DNA of 53,352 bases from Mycogone perniciosa (taxonomy: Eukaryota > Ascomycota > Sordariomycetes > Hypocreales > Hypocreaceae): assembly GCA_025331125.1 (NCBI GenBank), contig JAOALB010000095.1:1-53352 (forward strand), in the 5' to 3' direction. Shown piece by piece: positions 21,701 to 31,785 of the stretch. The stretch's first letter is position 1, and each line of letters begins with the position of its first letter. The translations under genes were made by a program, and so were the position numbers. The notes under the pieces were generated by a model that saw only the letters and a list, made by a program, of their open reading frames with translations, did no database searches and had not been told where the DNA came from.

Positions 21701-22047
21701 GGAGATGCTTCGGACAGGGGATTGGCTGAGGAGGACGAGGACAAGGGGGCGGTGGGTTGTTGTCGGTGCGCAAATGTTTGCTTCTGGGCCTGTGCCTGTG
21801 CCTGCGCCAGGGGCAGCAGCGATGTTGCTGCGGTTCCGTTCCTGATGTCGGCAAAGCGAAACGATGGCAACTTGGATGAATTGTGACTCTGGCGATGCGA
21901 GTGCAAGCTGAGCGAGGGGCCGCTGGTGTTGGAGGTGGGAGGAAGTGTTTTGCCTGGGAAACTACTAATAGCGGTTGTGGCGGAACTGGAACTGGGAGCC
22001 GCCTGGCCAAAATGGGCCACCTGAGTGAAACTAGCCGTCTCCGTCAT
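18727..22047 (-). CDS. Large Ser/Pro-rich disordered protein, function unknown
   Basis: Two exons (22047-20791 and 20607-18727) around a 183-nt phase-0 intron with GTAAGT donor and TGATCAG acceptor; 1045 aa after splicing. The intron has no stop in frame, so retention would give 1106 aa. I do not recognise the protein. The N-terminal 400 residues are Ser/Thr/Pro-rich with a short QA repeat. The only ordered-looking parts lie in the second exon. One is a short helix (VWDELDDLKSRIHRLELTGKLP), coiled-coil-like. The other is a helical stretch from LHSALAKTRAFLSPEVYRAL through AANDALALSSLMGA to RRADSVCRSLTELCIALGE. Near the C-terminus a 20-residue unit beginning RRAGTEEPxxGR is repeated, each copy followed by a basophilic kinase-like site. 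No membrane segment or signal peptide seen. The ORF spacing, splice signals and ATG support a real gene. Confidence 0.8.
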   Translation of the reverse strand: MTETASFTQVAHFGQAAPSSSSATTAISSFPGKTLPPTSNTSGPSLSLHSHRQSHNSSKLPSFRFADIRNGTAATSLLPLAQAQAQAQKQTFAHRQQPTAPLSSSSSANPLSEASPSLSSAVLETVAQGHQQTPKTSTTASTKSLTTTPAAPTTSTHRSSSPSTAGKTNTPPYRNLRTRASSYQTIQSSITEQHHRVRRPASFPDSLVDEGTQSPTLSKPASAKNLNRRPPASRSSNGIATSDGPPASLSAQRRQTIESISPTALSPSDRKPSQEWTQGQRELLLPKALSLSSDESRRDQSLHRPPNSYKPPVNSTTAQPGTSVPVRVPPIRSFRSSGSRKSLAALDMNFQSRPYDLGDNSPDANHDNTLRALERGRRQPSPPTSSRQRGPSGDDTGDVFLKIASEESSRPDDTRTTSVVSKERELSHTCLGVLLVPCLFARRPSNYLSHCNTTKQSHSSHLIHVPSAITIENMHLALDQELIRPQARSNRSSHRRPLSTTVTSYHHHPTSPPRISRRLSDQQDRGRSGRYDDDLASEVARPTTYRSLVREKAASAHPGEDTSARIGGSALRPSPMTPRSHALQDQNTDSPLYPRRRPSVTDGNSIPTNRTPAHKAPVLVHAQSKTYNSSPLTRSFDFQSNNTPEPSNNVEGTESTTSTTAPSTVWDELDDLKSRIHRLELTGKLPSTSGAAVIKASEERPPTATTTVTTMSLSPKKSATGHQLEVTSAIPSQRESHPHLHSALAKTRAFLSPEVYRALEIAANDALALSSLMGAPGQPGPISSAASVVGGGPGITDRQLRRRADSVCRSLTELCIALGEGPARTVAPPPVQPTPVTQTTQNEGPVTPITATKSFGGLAPRPSGAADSNSQMAVSPRAMSKFEERRSMILNNASALPNLRHPTSTPSTPNDSMASRRSSLVVARTRRAGTEEPEDGRRSSVLFRNRRAGTEEPDEGRKTSFLVRSRRGTVGEDSDEARFRAPSRATTEVNSSRGIPREYPSDAHIPKPEVTVQTASALGRRRFISSNLHSSRLAAPLITTPNRKYLERPAPEGDGADKPAENRLSRHLSLSQAPIQGRSSSLLVRRSNRDSMIVPASSTAGTDGYR
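19110..19300 (-). repeat. Internal 60-nt tandem repeats in coding sequence
   Basis: On the minus strand the codons for RRAGTEEPEDGRRSSVLFRN and RRAGTEEPDEGRKTSFLVRS are adjacent 60-nt units with obvious DNA similarity. A third, more diverged unit (RRGTVGEDSDEARF) follows. They lie within the disordered-protein gene; the boundaries given are approximate. Confidence 0.7.
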
Positions 22048-22658
22048 GTTATCATCTGCAACATGCCACCAGCAGAAACTGTGTCTTTCATCCGCTACGC
22101 AAACAGAACAGCCAAGGAAAGGGAAGAAATCGAAGATGTGAGAGGGGGATCAGAATCGAATACTCGAAGTCGGGCGTCGTCGTCGTTTCCTTCTCGTTCG
22201 CAGCGCGCGGCGGAGCGTCTTCGGCAATTAGGTAGGATTGATGGGGGCGGTCTCAGGCTCGGAGGTTCATAAGGATAAGACAGCTAGTATAGTACCGTAC
22301 CCCTTGCCTCCGGAGCATGGCAGCTGGGCAGGGGTCTGGGGAGTGAGTTCAGCGCGGAGACCAAGTGGCCACGCAGAACGGCAAAGTGACAGCGAACGTG
22401 AAGGAGAGTCGAAGCGCCGATCGAAAAAGTCAGTCGTGACCAGATAAACAAGCCGTCTCGACAAGGCGATGGTCACTGTTGAAAGAGGAGGAGGAGAAAA
22501 CGAGATCGCGGTGACGGGCGCGAGTGCGGTGGAGGAAACGCGAGGGGGCAATGGCCCTTGACTTCGACAGCAAGCCCCAGCATGCAGCAGCATGCAACTG
22601 GGCTAGACAAGCATTTGCAGGACCCCCTTGCAAAAGGACTGGACATTGAAGGACTAGC

Positions 22659-25600
22659 TACGGAGTACTAACGGCTCGGAATGGCCATGGATGCGTTGCA
22701 TGGCACCAGTTGTGGATGATGGGTAGCGTCGAGGCGTTGTGCGTGGTACGCTATGGGCCACGAGAAACAATCCAAAAAGCAACAGCCATGTGCCCAAGGT
22801 CTTTGGCTGCAGCACGGGGCATCACAGACTGACAGCATGCATGTCAAGAAACTGGCTGATTCGGCTGTTCTTGGGTCGTGGGGCTTCCTTGCTTCGCTGG
22901 CTGGGTGAAGTGCATCCAGTGCTTGCATCCCAACCTCTCAATTACCTGGTATGGCCTGCAAGGCGATGGAGAGCATTTGCAGGCCGCATGTACTTCGTAC
23001 ATACTCCGTACAGAGAGTCAGTCAGCATGGCAATAGTCCACATCGCGAGATTTCTATTTAATTTAACATGTAGTGGATTTCCGTTTGTTTCGTATCCTGG
23101 AGTACCTAGTCTACCATATTTTTTCCGATCGTTGTGGAGAGGCGTGTTTCGGATAGCGGATCAGCCAAATCCTCTCATTCGTTTTCACATCAACACACCA
23201 AGTACATCCAATATCCAAGTATGGTGGACTTGGGCACGATTTCAAGATCAACGTCCTTCATCAGGCTTCAACTCCGTACATCGCCATCTACTAGTACTAG
23301 CACCACCGTACAGCTGCTACGTCCGGCGTGCTCCCACCACAGTCTTAAAAGACTAGCCAACGATACCACTACTCCGTACTACAACTCGCATTAGGCATTG
23401 AGGCGGACCAAAGCCATTATGGTATGATGGCACTAATCCAGTCTAGGATTTGGAACTTCGGCCACCAAACGGAAACGGGGTAATAATACTACTTGACTAC
23501 ACGGAGTACTACTATTCTAAATTCCACATGGTCCAGGGGCATTCCTCGGCCCATACTCCGTTCAGACGGAAAAGTGACAAGAACGATATGTCATATCTCA
23601 GACTTGGGGGAGTTTTAGAGTCACATCGCTTGTTGAGTCTCTTGTGTGACTGACACAGACTTTTCACCATCGCCATTGGTGTGGCCCAAACTTCAATTGG
23701 GCTTATTTCACGGACTACTACTCCGTACTCCGTACTCCGTATAGGAAGTACTACTGTTCTCTGTTGACTCGACTACAAGCATCAGATATCTATCAACACG
23801 TTCAATGACATTCTGAGCGAACCCAACTCCGGCCAGTATGGGGCCCCTGCACAGCTCCCGCACAGCTCCCGTGCTCCCATCCACCCTCACTAAACCTTGA
23901 CCCTTTGGCATCAACGAAGGGTACCTGGTCAAAGATCCTGTCCTGAGACAGACTACAGAGTCCAACCAGCACGAGAATCCCAGTCGGAATTAGATAAGGG
24001 TCCTCCCTTCATGCAGCTCGCTGATGAAGAATCTGAAGCTCCAGGCATGATGACCACTGAAGTCAATTGCGGGTCAGGAGAGGGAGAACTGGAAATCGGG
24101 GGGTTAGGGTTCCACCACTCTCGCTTCTCGTACGAACGCATCGCCCGCAAGAAGCAAAATTCTCATAGATTATTGCTTCTGCCGTCAAGCCACACTGAGC
24201 CAACCCAACCGCCTACTCGTATGTTCTACGAAGTAATCACAGAGATAGATTATCCGGAGTGGTATCTCACGTTGCTTGCTCTCTTCATTACGTGATGGAC
24301 AAATTCGGAGCCATTTTTTGGCCCCAGCAAATTTCTCGACACGAAGATGAGATCAGCGGTTGATGGAGAAACGCATTTCATATCATGAAGGGCCGTCGGT
24401 GGCTCTCCGGTTCCAGCAAAAAGCCGAAATCATTCCTCCGTGTCCAATGGCATTACACCCTAGGACCAGGGCGAACTGACCCAAAGCGGGAATTCTGATC
24501 ATTTCAATTCCTCTTTTCAGGAGTCTCAGCCGCTGTCAGAGCCCGCAAACGAAGAGCTACTGCTGCTAGTTGGTAGCACTAGGCCTGCTAGTTGGCTGTT
24601 GCGCAGGACGCCACTCCGAGTGCCTGACGGTGCCTTGCTTGATAACTGCGACGGCCCACAATGATTAACGGTTGATCATGTCCACAATCCTTGAAGGAAA
24701 AGTCTGCATGACTGTAGCATCTCATATCCCGCAAGTATTTCTTTCTCATCATGGACTAATACTCCGTAGGCGGCAACTTGTCCAACACTCGTGGTCCCAG
24801 GAATGGTTTCTTGATTACGAGGGAGCTCGTTCCCAGTGCCCTTCACTTTTCGACGTTGAGTCTCATCTTTCTCGATGAGAAAAAGTAATGATGAGTATCT
24901 GGATCTAACCAGTTTGTTGGCTTGGCGCATCATCATGATGTCGCCATGATTCCATGTCTGGTGAGCTGACCGCTACGAGTTACGAGCAGGAGTACTTCGT
25001 ACGAAGTATATGTTATTATGCAATGCTCGTCGCTGGTTTGTGTGCCCATAACCTGAGGTCTTGATTCTCAAGTCTACCCCCGGGGCTCGCTTGTGACGGA
25101 ACGAAGCGGTTCATCATTGCCGTGACGAAGAGACCGTTGATTCCAAGTGCTTTCGCCGAGTCGGTTAACCTCAGGATCGTCAGGACGAGCTGGAACACGA
25201 TTGATGGAGGGTTAATACGCGAGCCTTTCATTTCGTTATAGTATGTGCTGGAAGGCTGGCGAACCAAAACCCTGGATCCTACCTTTATCGTAAGCATGTC
25301 TCCGGGGTAATAGGTCATACTCCGTAATAAGTAAACAAAACCTATTCCTAAGGTCCTAATCCACCTTGACCAATAGTGTTCTTGACCGTAAAAGGTGCCC
25401 CATTCCTGTTAACCCTTCATCATAGGCCACGGAGATCCGTTTCAGATCTGACAATGAGGTTAGTTGCTGCCCCCACTGAACGGAGAAAAAACAAGGACTC
25501 CTGGAAACAGTGTAAGTACGGAGCGTACAATGCCATACTCATACCGTGTATAGTTATATGCACTGTGCTGTATAAAATAGTTACTACTAGGATCTTCTTC

Positions 25601-27335
25601 GGATTCTTCGTTGCTGGGAGATCGACGAAGCGAAATTGTGATGGGCTTTTGTGTAACAAAGAAGTCCCTGGTCCAACACAATCTCTCGTCGGATGTCATA
25701 TGTACGAGTACACGTGGTTTTTCAACAAGCTTGTGTCTGATCGTATCAGCGTCTTCCGAATTCCAACTCCCAAGATATTTCAAGTCTTGCTGATCGTGCA
25801 TGGACGGGTTATGGATTGCGAAGAAACACCACAAAATACCTACCCTATGACAATGTTTTTTTGTTGTATGTTTCATACACAATGGCCTTGTCCGTGCTAA
25901 ACAGTGTTTACCCAGACTGGCTACCTATTATGACACCCTCATTGTTGATCCATCATCGTGAGACCATGTTGATCGTGGCCATGCCACAAAGACATATGAT
26001 TGTCGTACCCTGAAATCCTTCACAAACGACTGGTGACGGGTTGTGAGGGAGCTGTCGTGGCAGATATGCTCTTGATCGCCAGATCATCGACACGAACCCA
26101 GTTAAGGGGCTTGTTGGGATATTGTCATAATCCCGTTGCTGCCTAGTATACGAGACAAACAGTGGCGTGAATGAAGCTGATGTTGAGGCTCATTCGGATG
26201 TAAAAATGCTTGTCGCCAATAAAGGAAGTTCTGCCGCCACACTCGGTAACATGTTTGCTTAGGCAACGCCTCATCGTTGTGGCTGATCGTCTCTCGTGAC
26301 GTCTTCATTTCCTTGTCGGCTGCAAAAACATGAATGTGCTCACATTCATTTATTTTAGACAGGCCAAACTCGGCAGGTAGCCGCCATGGAAAATGGCCGC
26401 GGGCCGACTGTTTGCCTCCCAATGGTCATTAACCTTGCAACAAGTGCGATAATAATATAATGTGCAGTTGACTACTCCGTAGTTGCAGGCTGTTCGTCTT
26501 ACCTGATGCAGCGAGTCTTGGGATGTCTGTTAAGCATGATGATTTAAGACCGGCAGTGGCAAAATTGCCATACTAGAGGAGATGATACTATTAGTAGTAC
26601 TCCGTATTGGTACTCCGTAGTATGTGCTATTTCAGCAAACCAAGAAAAGACATCCTCGGCGACGGCGCTTCCGACCAAGGAAAACAAAAAGAATGACCAA
26701 CAGTTCCGTGCTCCGTCAAACGCAACTCCATACGACGCAACCGGCTCTTCTCGCACGGGGACAGGCTCCACCAGAGAGCTAAATTTAAAGAGCGCCTTGC
26801 AGACCAAATTTGCGCGACGGCAGCTGATTGGTCTTGTCTAGGCGCCGGATGGGCAGCGCAGAGCTATATTTAGCCCAGGCGTTGTTTCGCAAGCAATCCA
26901 TGGATCCTCGTCCTCCACTCGCGCTGCCAGTCTCGAAACGATGGAGGGGACGAGGTGGGGACTTCCCTGTTGCTGCAGCGCATCCATCCATCCAACCCCT
27001 ACGAGTACTCCTCCTACTCGCCCAGGCCAGACCTGGGGGCTTGTGCGTGCGCGAGCGAGGGCGCTTGGGCGTGTTGTGGATGAGCGATTCATTGATTGAT
27101 TGACGGATGCCGCTATTTGGGTGTTGTTGATGTTGTTGATGTCAAGTTGGTATTGGAGGAGGAAGCTCACGTGTACAATGGCATGGTAGAGCGCTGGCGG
27201 GCGGGTGGTAGCCGGTACATGGGAGCGTTTCCGTGGTGGCGGAGGTCACCAATTGCACAGCCCTGGCGCTGTGGGAAAAAAAAGGTCACTGCTACCTACG
27301 AGCTCTCGTACAGCGTCTGCAGCAATTACTCCGTA
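22659..27335. repeat. Second cluster of TACTCCGTA motifs
   Basis: Exact copies start at 22659, 23002, 23370, 23719, 23726, 23733, 24760, 25318, 26473, 26598, 26611 and 27327. One-mismatch copies lie at 23500 and 23554. The three at 23719-23741 are in tandem with a 7-bp step. The sister motif occurs at 22991 and 24237 and as a 16-bp palindrome at 24993-25008. Confidence 0.75.
24993..25008. repeat. Palindrome TACTTCGTACGAAGTA
   Basis: Perfect 16-bp palindrome built from the sister motif TACTTCGTA in both orientations, with the same two-base overlap as the palindrome at 18096 but in the opposite arm order. Confidence 0.85.
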
Positions 27336-27419
27336 GTGACCTGTAGGCAGGCTTCTAGCGCAGCGCCTCTGCTTCTCCCCGGCGTTGCTGCGCTGCTGTA
27401 GCGCTGCTGTAGCTGTTTG

Positions 27420-28312
27420 CTTGCCTCCAGGCTTGGCCACCCGCCCCCCCTTCCCCTCCCCCAGCCGCCCGCTGTTCGTCGCTGTCGAACTCTGTCAACA
27501 CTGCCAAATCCAATTCTTCCTCGTCTTCTATTGTTCTCCTGCAACACCACCTCAGCAGCCGCCCTTCCCTGCCTCCCGCAGGACCATGTGTCTGCAATAA
27601 CGGCGCTGCATTCATTCTTCTCGTTTCCCTCTCTTTCTTCGCCCGCCTGCCTATTTGCCCTTTTACTTCCTTCCAGCGGCTAGCTACCGCCCAACTGCAT
27701 GTGGCCGTCCGCTAACTAGACGCCGCCTTCTTGTCTCACCTCGACCTCGGTCTCATTCCTATCCTACTTCTTCTCTCTCTCCCTTCCCGCACGTCCGGTT
27801 CGGTTTCGACGCCCAGGACACGCCTCGTTCGGTCCTGGTTCCTGACGATCCCCATATCGTTGTATTATTATTATTATTCTTCTTTCCCTTCTTTACATTG
27901 CACAACAGTCGCCGCAACTCCCTGCCCCAGCGCCGCCGCCATTCGCAGCCGTCGCCGAGAGGTTCTGGTGAGGACGCCCTTTCGGCCATATTTCCGACCA
28001 CCACCTCAGTTGTGTCTCGTATCGCGAACTCGCCAACCACCGGATTCAGCTGCGCTGTCCACTGATCGCCTTTGATCACATCGCCGTTCGCGAATCCGTT
28101 CCTTCAACACATCTTTCAGCTTACTCTCCTTGACGTTCCCTTTCCAGCACATCTTCAAACCACTGGATTATTTAATACTTTCACACTCATTTTTGGGCAA
28201 CACCATCGTGTCATATGTGGAAGGATTGCAAGAGTTCGGAACTACGATAATCGGCTAGGGCGAAATTTACCACGAGAGCGATTGGAACACAAAAAGGCGT
28301 TGGATTGGAACC
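27420..28312 (+). promoter_or_regulatory. Pyrimidine-rich promoter/leader of the phosphatase gene
   Basis: The plus strand shows repeated C/T blocks (27440-27480, 27600-27680, 27740-27800, 27870-27900), followed by about 240 bp of mixed sequence before the ATG at 28313. Long C/T tracts are common just upstream of transcription starts in filamentous fungi. The exact start site and any leader intron cannot be fixed from sequence alone. Confidence 0.4.
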
Positions 28313-30790
28313 ATGCCGTCAGCAGCCCGTCGAATAGACCAGGATCAAATACCGTCTTTCATGTCAGTATTTGATCTGGACGCCGAGACTATGACGGATC
28401 GCGAAACCGTCACATTCGTCAATCCCAAGTTGGTTGGGATGGAACCCAAGGCGCCAGTTCTGGCCCGTCCATCCCAGCAGGCTGACCTCTCATCCGGATG
28501 CATCCCTTCGGACGCAACCTACAAGCACCGAGATAGCACCTCGACACAAACGTCCGAATCGGCCGATTCTTCCCCAACTACAACACTCTCGACCACGGAC
28601 TCATCGCCACTATCAGATCCGTCACCTTCTTCCTCGCCTGATTCGCCTCGCAACATAATACCTTTGAATAATTTTCGTTCTGTCACGTTCGGGGCCCCGT
28701 CGAGCGGTACTTCGCTGCTCAGTATATCGGAAAGCAACACCTTCAATCGCCCCGTGTCGTCGCCGACACCGAGGCGACCGCGAAACATGAAGGGCCTTTC
28801 GATACAGCCACCGGCAGTTGCGACAGCCACATCGAAGTCTATGGTTTCGGAACCTTCGTCGCCAGCCTTCATCAAGCCTGCGATTCCTGCGATGAAGCGG
28901 AAGCCCAGCCTGCTGAGTCTTAAGACTAGTACAACAGACCTGATTAATCGGACATCGTTGGAAGTACCGCCATCTCCAGCCATGCCGCCAATCTTGCAGC
29001 GTCGTGCGCTCAAGCACTCTGCCTCCTCCCCACAGATGCTGTCCTCTTTGAAAACCTCCACTTTCGGTCCACCCGGAGGAATGTCATTTCCAAAGATGCT
29101 TGAACGCAACGAATCAGGGTTATCCGAGGTTTTGCGCCCCATGAAGTCAAGCATGAAAGCTACATTTGATGGCGTTATCCCGGAAGAGGAGTCTCCTATC
29201 AAGACGCAACTTGCTAGTCGAGCCGACTATGAGCCATATGGCGAGATTGAGAACAATGAGGACCAAAAGTCGCCCGGATATCCTGAAGGACCGATTGCCA
29301 TTTATGGTGATAATGTATATCTATACTCGGAGCCGACCGCTGAAGAGGCTTCTCGATTCGATGTCGTCATCAACGTTGCCCGCGAAGTCAAGAATCCATT
29401 CACTGCTAAACAGGAGTTGTCTAAATCCACGTCGCGTGGACCGTCTTCCCAAGAGCAAACTATGTTTTCGAATCTAAGCCCCATCCCCGATACTGGTGTG
29501 TCAACTGCCAGTTTTGCTACGGCCTGGGAGTTCCAGCCGTCCAATGGTAAAGCTGTGGAAACCCCCACGACGCCAATGACCAACCCCCTAAAGATGCCCG
29601 AGTATATCCACATTCACTGGGATCACAACACCGACATTGCATCAGATCTCATGCGCCTTTGTGAGACTATTGAGAAGCGGACCAAAGATGGCAAGAAAGT
29701 GCTCGTTCATTGCCAACAGGGTGCTAGTCGGTCGGCCAGTCTTATCATCGCTTATGGCTTGTATCAGCGCCCCGAACTGAGCGTGAACGATGCATACTAT
29801 GCAGCACAGGCCAAGAGTCGTTGGATTAGCCCGAATATGAAGCTCATGTACTCCTTACAGGATTTCCAGAAGGAATTGACCAAAAATCGCGGATCGCCGT
29901 CCTCTGGCGCTTACCGAACTCGTACTGGACGCAGCCCGACCACGCACCGGCTAACCCTGTCTGCTGATGCTATAGCAATGGCGCCCAAGGAACCACATAC
30001 AGCCCCATTGCCACACGAAAAGAGCAAGAAAAAAGAAAGGGGTGGACGTGAGAACTCGGTGCGCGGCTTTGGAGGCAACTCGGGTTGTGCCCAAACCATA
30101 TCACCCGGCCCTGCTTCAGCGCCCCTGACCTTCTCGTGGAGGGAGAACCTGGAAAAGCCACCCTCAGAGCGCAAGGAACCTGAGCAAAAGAAGTACAAAC
30201 AGGAGGAGCCAGAGCAGAAGGGTATTGAACAAAATGGCTCAAAGTGCGAGGAGCTGAAGCCTATTTCCCAGGCATTCAATCACCTTGACATACCATCTCC
30301 CTTTCGGCTCCAGGCTCCCCCACAGCGACCGAAGTCAGCCCAGGGCAGGCCAAAACCAAATATAGCGCCATTGAGTGGATCATGTATGAATCCAGGAGCA
30401 TCGACTGAGATTCGATCCCGCGCTAGCATGGGGCTTCTAAACCACAGGTTTCGTCATCAGGAGCGAGCTTCCAGCAGGTTGCCGATGGGACTTATTCCAA
30501 TGGAAAGGACTGTTACTATCTCATCAGCATATCCTGGTGATAATATCCCCATGTCTCCTAGGGCTGAGACCATGACCAATCATCCGCTGCATGGGTTTTC
30601 TGAGATTCCTGGAATACGATTCAACACATCGCATCAGGAACCACCCGAGGACCTGTTCTCCCCACGGCATGCCATCTTTCCTCGGGACTTGTTCTTCTCC
30701 TTCGGACCACCCGGACAAATTGATGATCCCCGAAGTCCACCAACCAGGGGCGAGGCACCTATTATTCGGTCCATTGACGACATCTTATGA
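28313..30790 (+). CDS. Dual-specificity (MAP kinase) phosphatase, Msg5/Pmp1 type
   Basis: Single exon, 825 aa, good start context (AACCATGCC). The catalytic domain covers about residues 326-526. It opens with IAIYGDNVYLYSEP and has the general-acid region around IHIHWDHNTD. The signature VHCQQGASRSASLIIAYGLY follows, with nucleophile Cys467 and phosphate-binding Arg473 (HCX5R). After it come AYYAAQAKSRWISPN and the last helix LMYSLQDFQKEL. The domain is interrupted by a Ser/Thr/Pro insert of about 65 residues after VINVAREVKNPF. The first 320 residues and last 300 are disordered and Ser/Pro-rich. Fungal enzymes of this layout (Msg5, Pmp1) dephosphorylate the Thr and Tyr of cell-integrity or pheromone MAP kinases; here this is inferred from family. 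A Lys/Glu/Gln-rich patch (residues about 615-650) resembles a coiled coil. Which MAP kinase it acts on is unknown. Confidence 0.87.
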   Translation: MPSAARRIDQDQIPSFMSVFDLDAETMTDRETVTFVNPKLVGMEPKAPVLARPSQQADLSSGCIPSDATYKHRDSTSTQTSESADSSPTTTLSTTDSSPLSDPSPSSSPDSPRNIIPLNNFRSVTFGAPSSGTSLLSISESNTFNRPVSSPTPRRPRNMKGLSIQPPAVATATSKSMVSEPSSPAFIKPAIPAMKRKPSLLSLKTSTTDLINRTSLEVPPSPAMPPILQRRALKHSASSPQMLSSLKTSTFGPPGGMSFPKMLERNESGLSEVLRPMKSSMKATFDGVIPEEESPIKTQLASRADYEPYGEIENNEDQKSPGYPEGPIAIYGDNVYLYSEPTAEEASRFDVVINVAREVKNPFTAKQELSKSTSRGPSSQEQTMFSNLSPIPDTGVSTASFATAWEFQPSNGKAVETPTTPMTNPLKMPEYIHIHWDHNTDIASDLMRLCETIEKRTKDGKKVLVHCQQGASRSASLIIAYGLYQRPELSVNDAYYAAQAKSRWISPNMKLMYSLQDFQKELTKNRGSPSSGAYRTRTGRSPTTHRLTLSADAIAMAPKEPHTAPLPHEKSKKKERGGRENSVRGFGGNSGCAQTISPGPASAPLTFSWRENLEKPPSERKEPEQKKYKQEEPEQKGIEQNGSKCEELKPISQAFNHLDIPSPFRLQAPPQRPKSAQGRPKPNIAPLSGSCMNPGASTEIRSRASMGLLNHRFRHQERASSRLPMGLIPMERTVTISSAYPGDNIPMSPRAETMTNHPLHGFSEIPGIRFNTSHQEPPEDLFSPRHAIFPRDLFFSFGPPGQIDDPRSPPTRGEAPIIRSIDDIL

Positions 30791-31785
30791 CAAGGCTCCT
30801 AATTATGACAATGCGTCGTGCACCGTCCATGATCACTCCGACATACGGCTACACTTGAGGGAAGAGGCAAGACTCACACTCGCTGAAACCAAGACCTAAT
30901 CTTTACCCTACACAGCCCATCATTTTCAATATGAGGCTACTTATGCATTTACACGGCGTTTTTGCGATGTACAACAGGATGAATATACCTTTTGCGCATC
31001 ACCGGCATATACATAACCATTTTCTGCACAAGCAAGGCATCTTCGATGCTTCTTTGCGTCGGCTGGTAGCCAGCCTACCCTTCGTTTTTCCACCTCGCAT
31101 CCCTTTACCCTCGTTTTAATACTTTCAGTGGGTGGCGCCGGATGAAAAAAAGAGCATGACGGAACACTATTAGCGTCTGATTTGGACATCCCCAAGTAAG
31201 AAAAGGGGGTCAAGTGCATATTCTTTGGGCGATCAAGTTAAAAAAACTCTAGTCATCGTTCGTGTATCTATCTCACTTGTTTTTGTCATTTTTTTCTTGT
31301 ATTCGTTCGCTTTTGGTTCAGATGTTGGATAATATTCAAAACCCAGGTCAGGGAGGGGCGTAATCGGATTGCATTTGTTTGGAAAGAGAATGATTTGATC
31401 CAGGGAGGGGATAAAGGGGTGGTGAGGATCTTTGTTTTTGTGGAAGGGATTGGGTCAGGAATGTGGAAGCAGGGCTTCAGACGAAGGGATGAGGAGATGA
31501 AGGGATCACTGGGAATGACGAGGCAAAGCAAGCCTCGAGTAGATTAGGGACAAAATGGAAACATATTTTGAATCAAAAGTGCCGACTGTGATACATTGTG
31601 AATGTGAAATGCTAGTATGTATATTCGACTCTTTCTGAATACTATGAAACTCGACTTATTTTCTTTGCTAAATGTTTCCAGATTATCCCACCAACGCCAT
31701 AAGCAAGCAGTTTGTACATGAACCAATATCATGGCCGTTTGTCATATATACACTTTATATGAAATCACTTCTAATTCCCGATACT
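30791..31785. other. Convergent intergenic region, no gene seen
   Basis: 995 bp between the ends of the phosphatase (+) and HUT1 (-), presumably holding both 3' untranslated regions. It is T-rich around 31260-31310. A few TCAT tetramers occur (near 30920, 31252 and 31285), sparse and not clearly meaningful. No motif cluster or open frame of interest. Confidence 0.5.

Larger units (their letters stand above)
22048..28312. other. 6.3 kb gene-poor interval rich in TACTCCGTA motifs
   Basis: I find no gene I can support here. Open frames up to 205 codons exist (22739-23356, 25376-25900 and an overlapping minus frame 25460-25882). They have no domain, no biased composition and no convincing splice partners, and some read straight through the dispersed motif. 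Twelve exact 9-mer copies lie between 22659 and 27335, plus several TACTTCGTA/TACGAAGTA copies. From about 27420 to 28080 the plus strand is strongly pyrimidine-rich and probably forms the promoter and leader of the phosphatase gene at 28313. I see no transposon terminal repeats, but degraded elements cannot be excluded by eye. Confidence 0.55.

Noticed and set aside
22739..23356. 205-codon plus-strand open frame in the gene-poor interval
   Set aside because: No domain, irregular composition, reads directly through the dispersed TACTTCGTA/TACTCCGTA motifs, and overlaps other open frames; looks like chance.
25376..25900. 174-codon plus-strand frame and an overlapping 140-codon minus-strand frame (25460-25882)
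   Set aside because: Neither resembles a known family, both strands are open at once, and there are no convincing splice partners or promoter cues.
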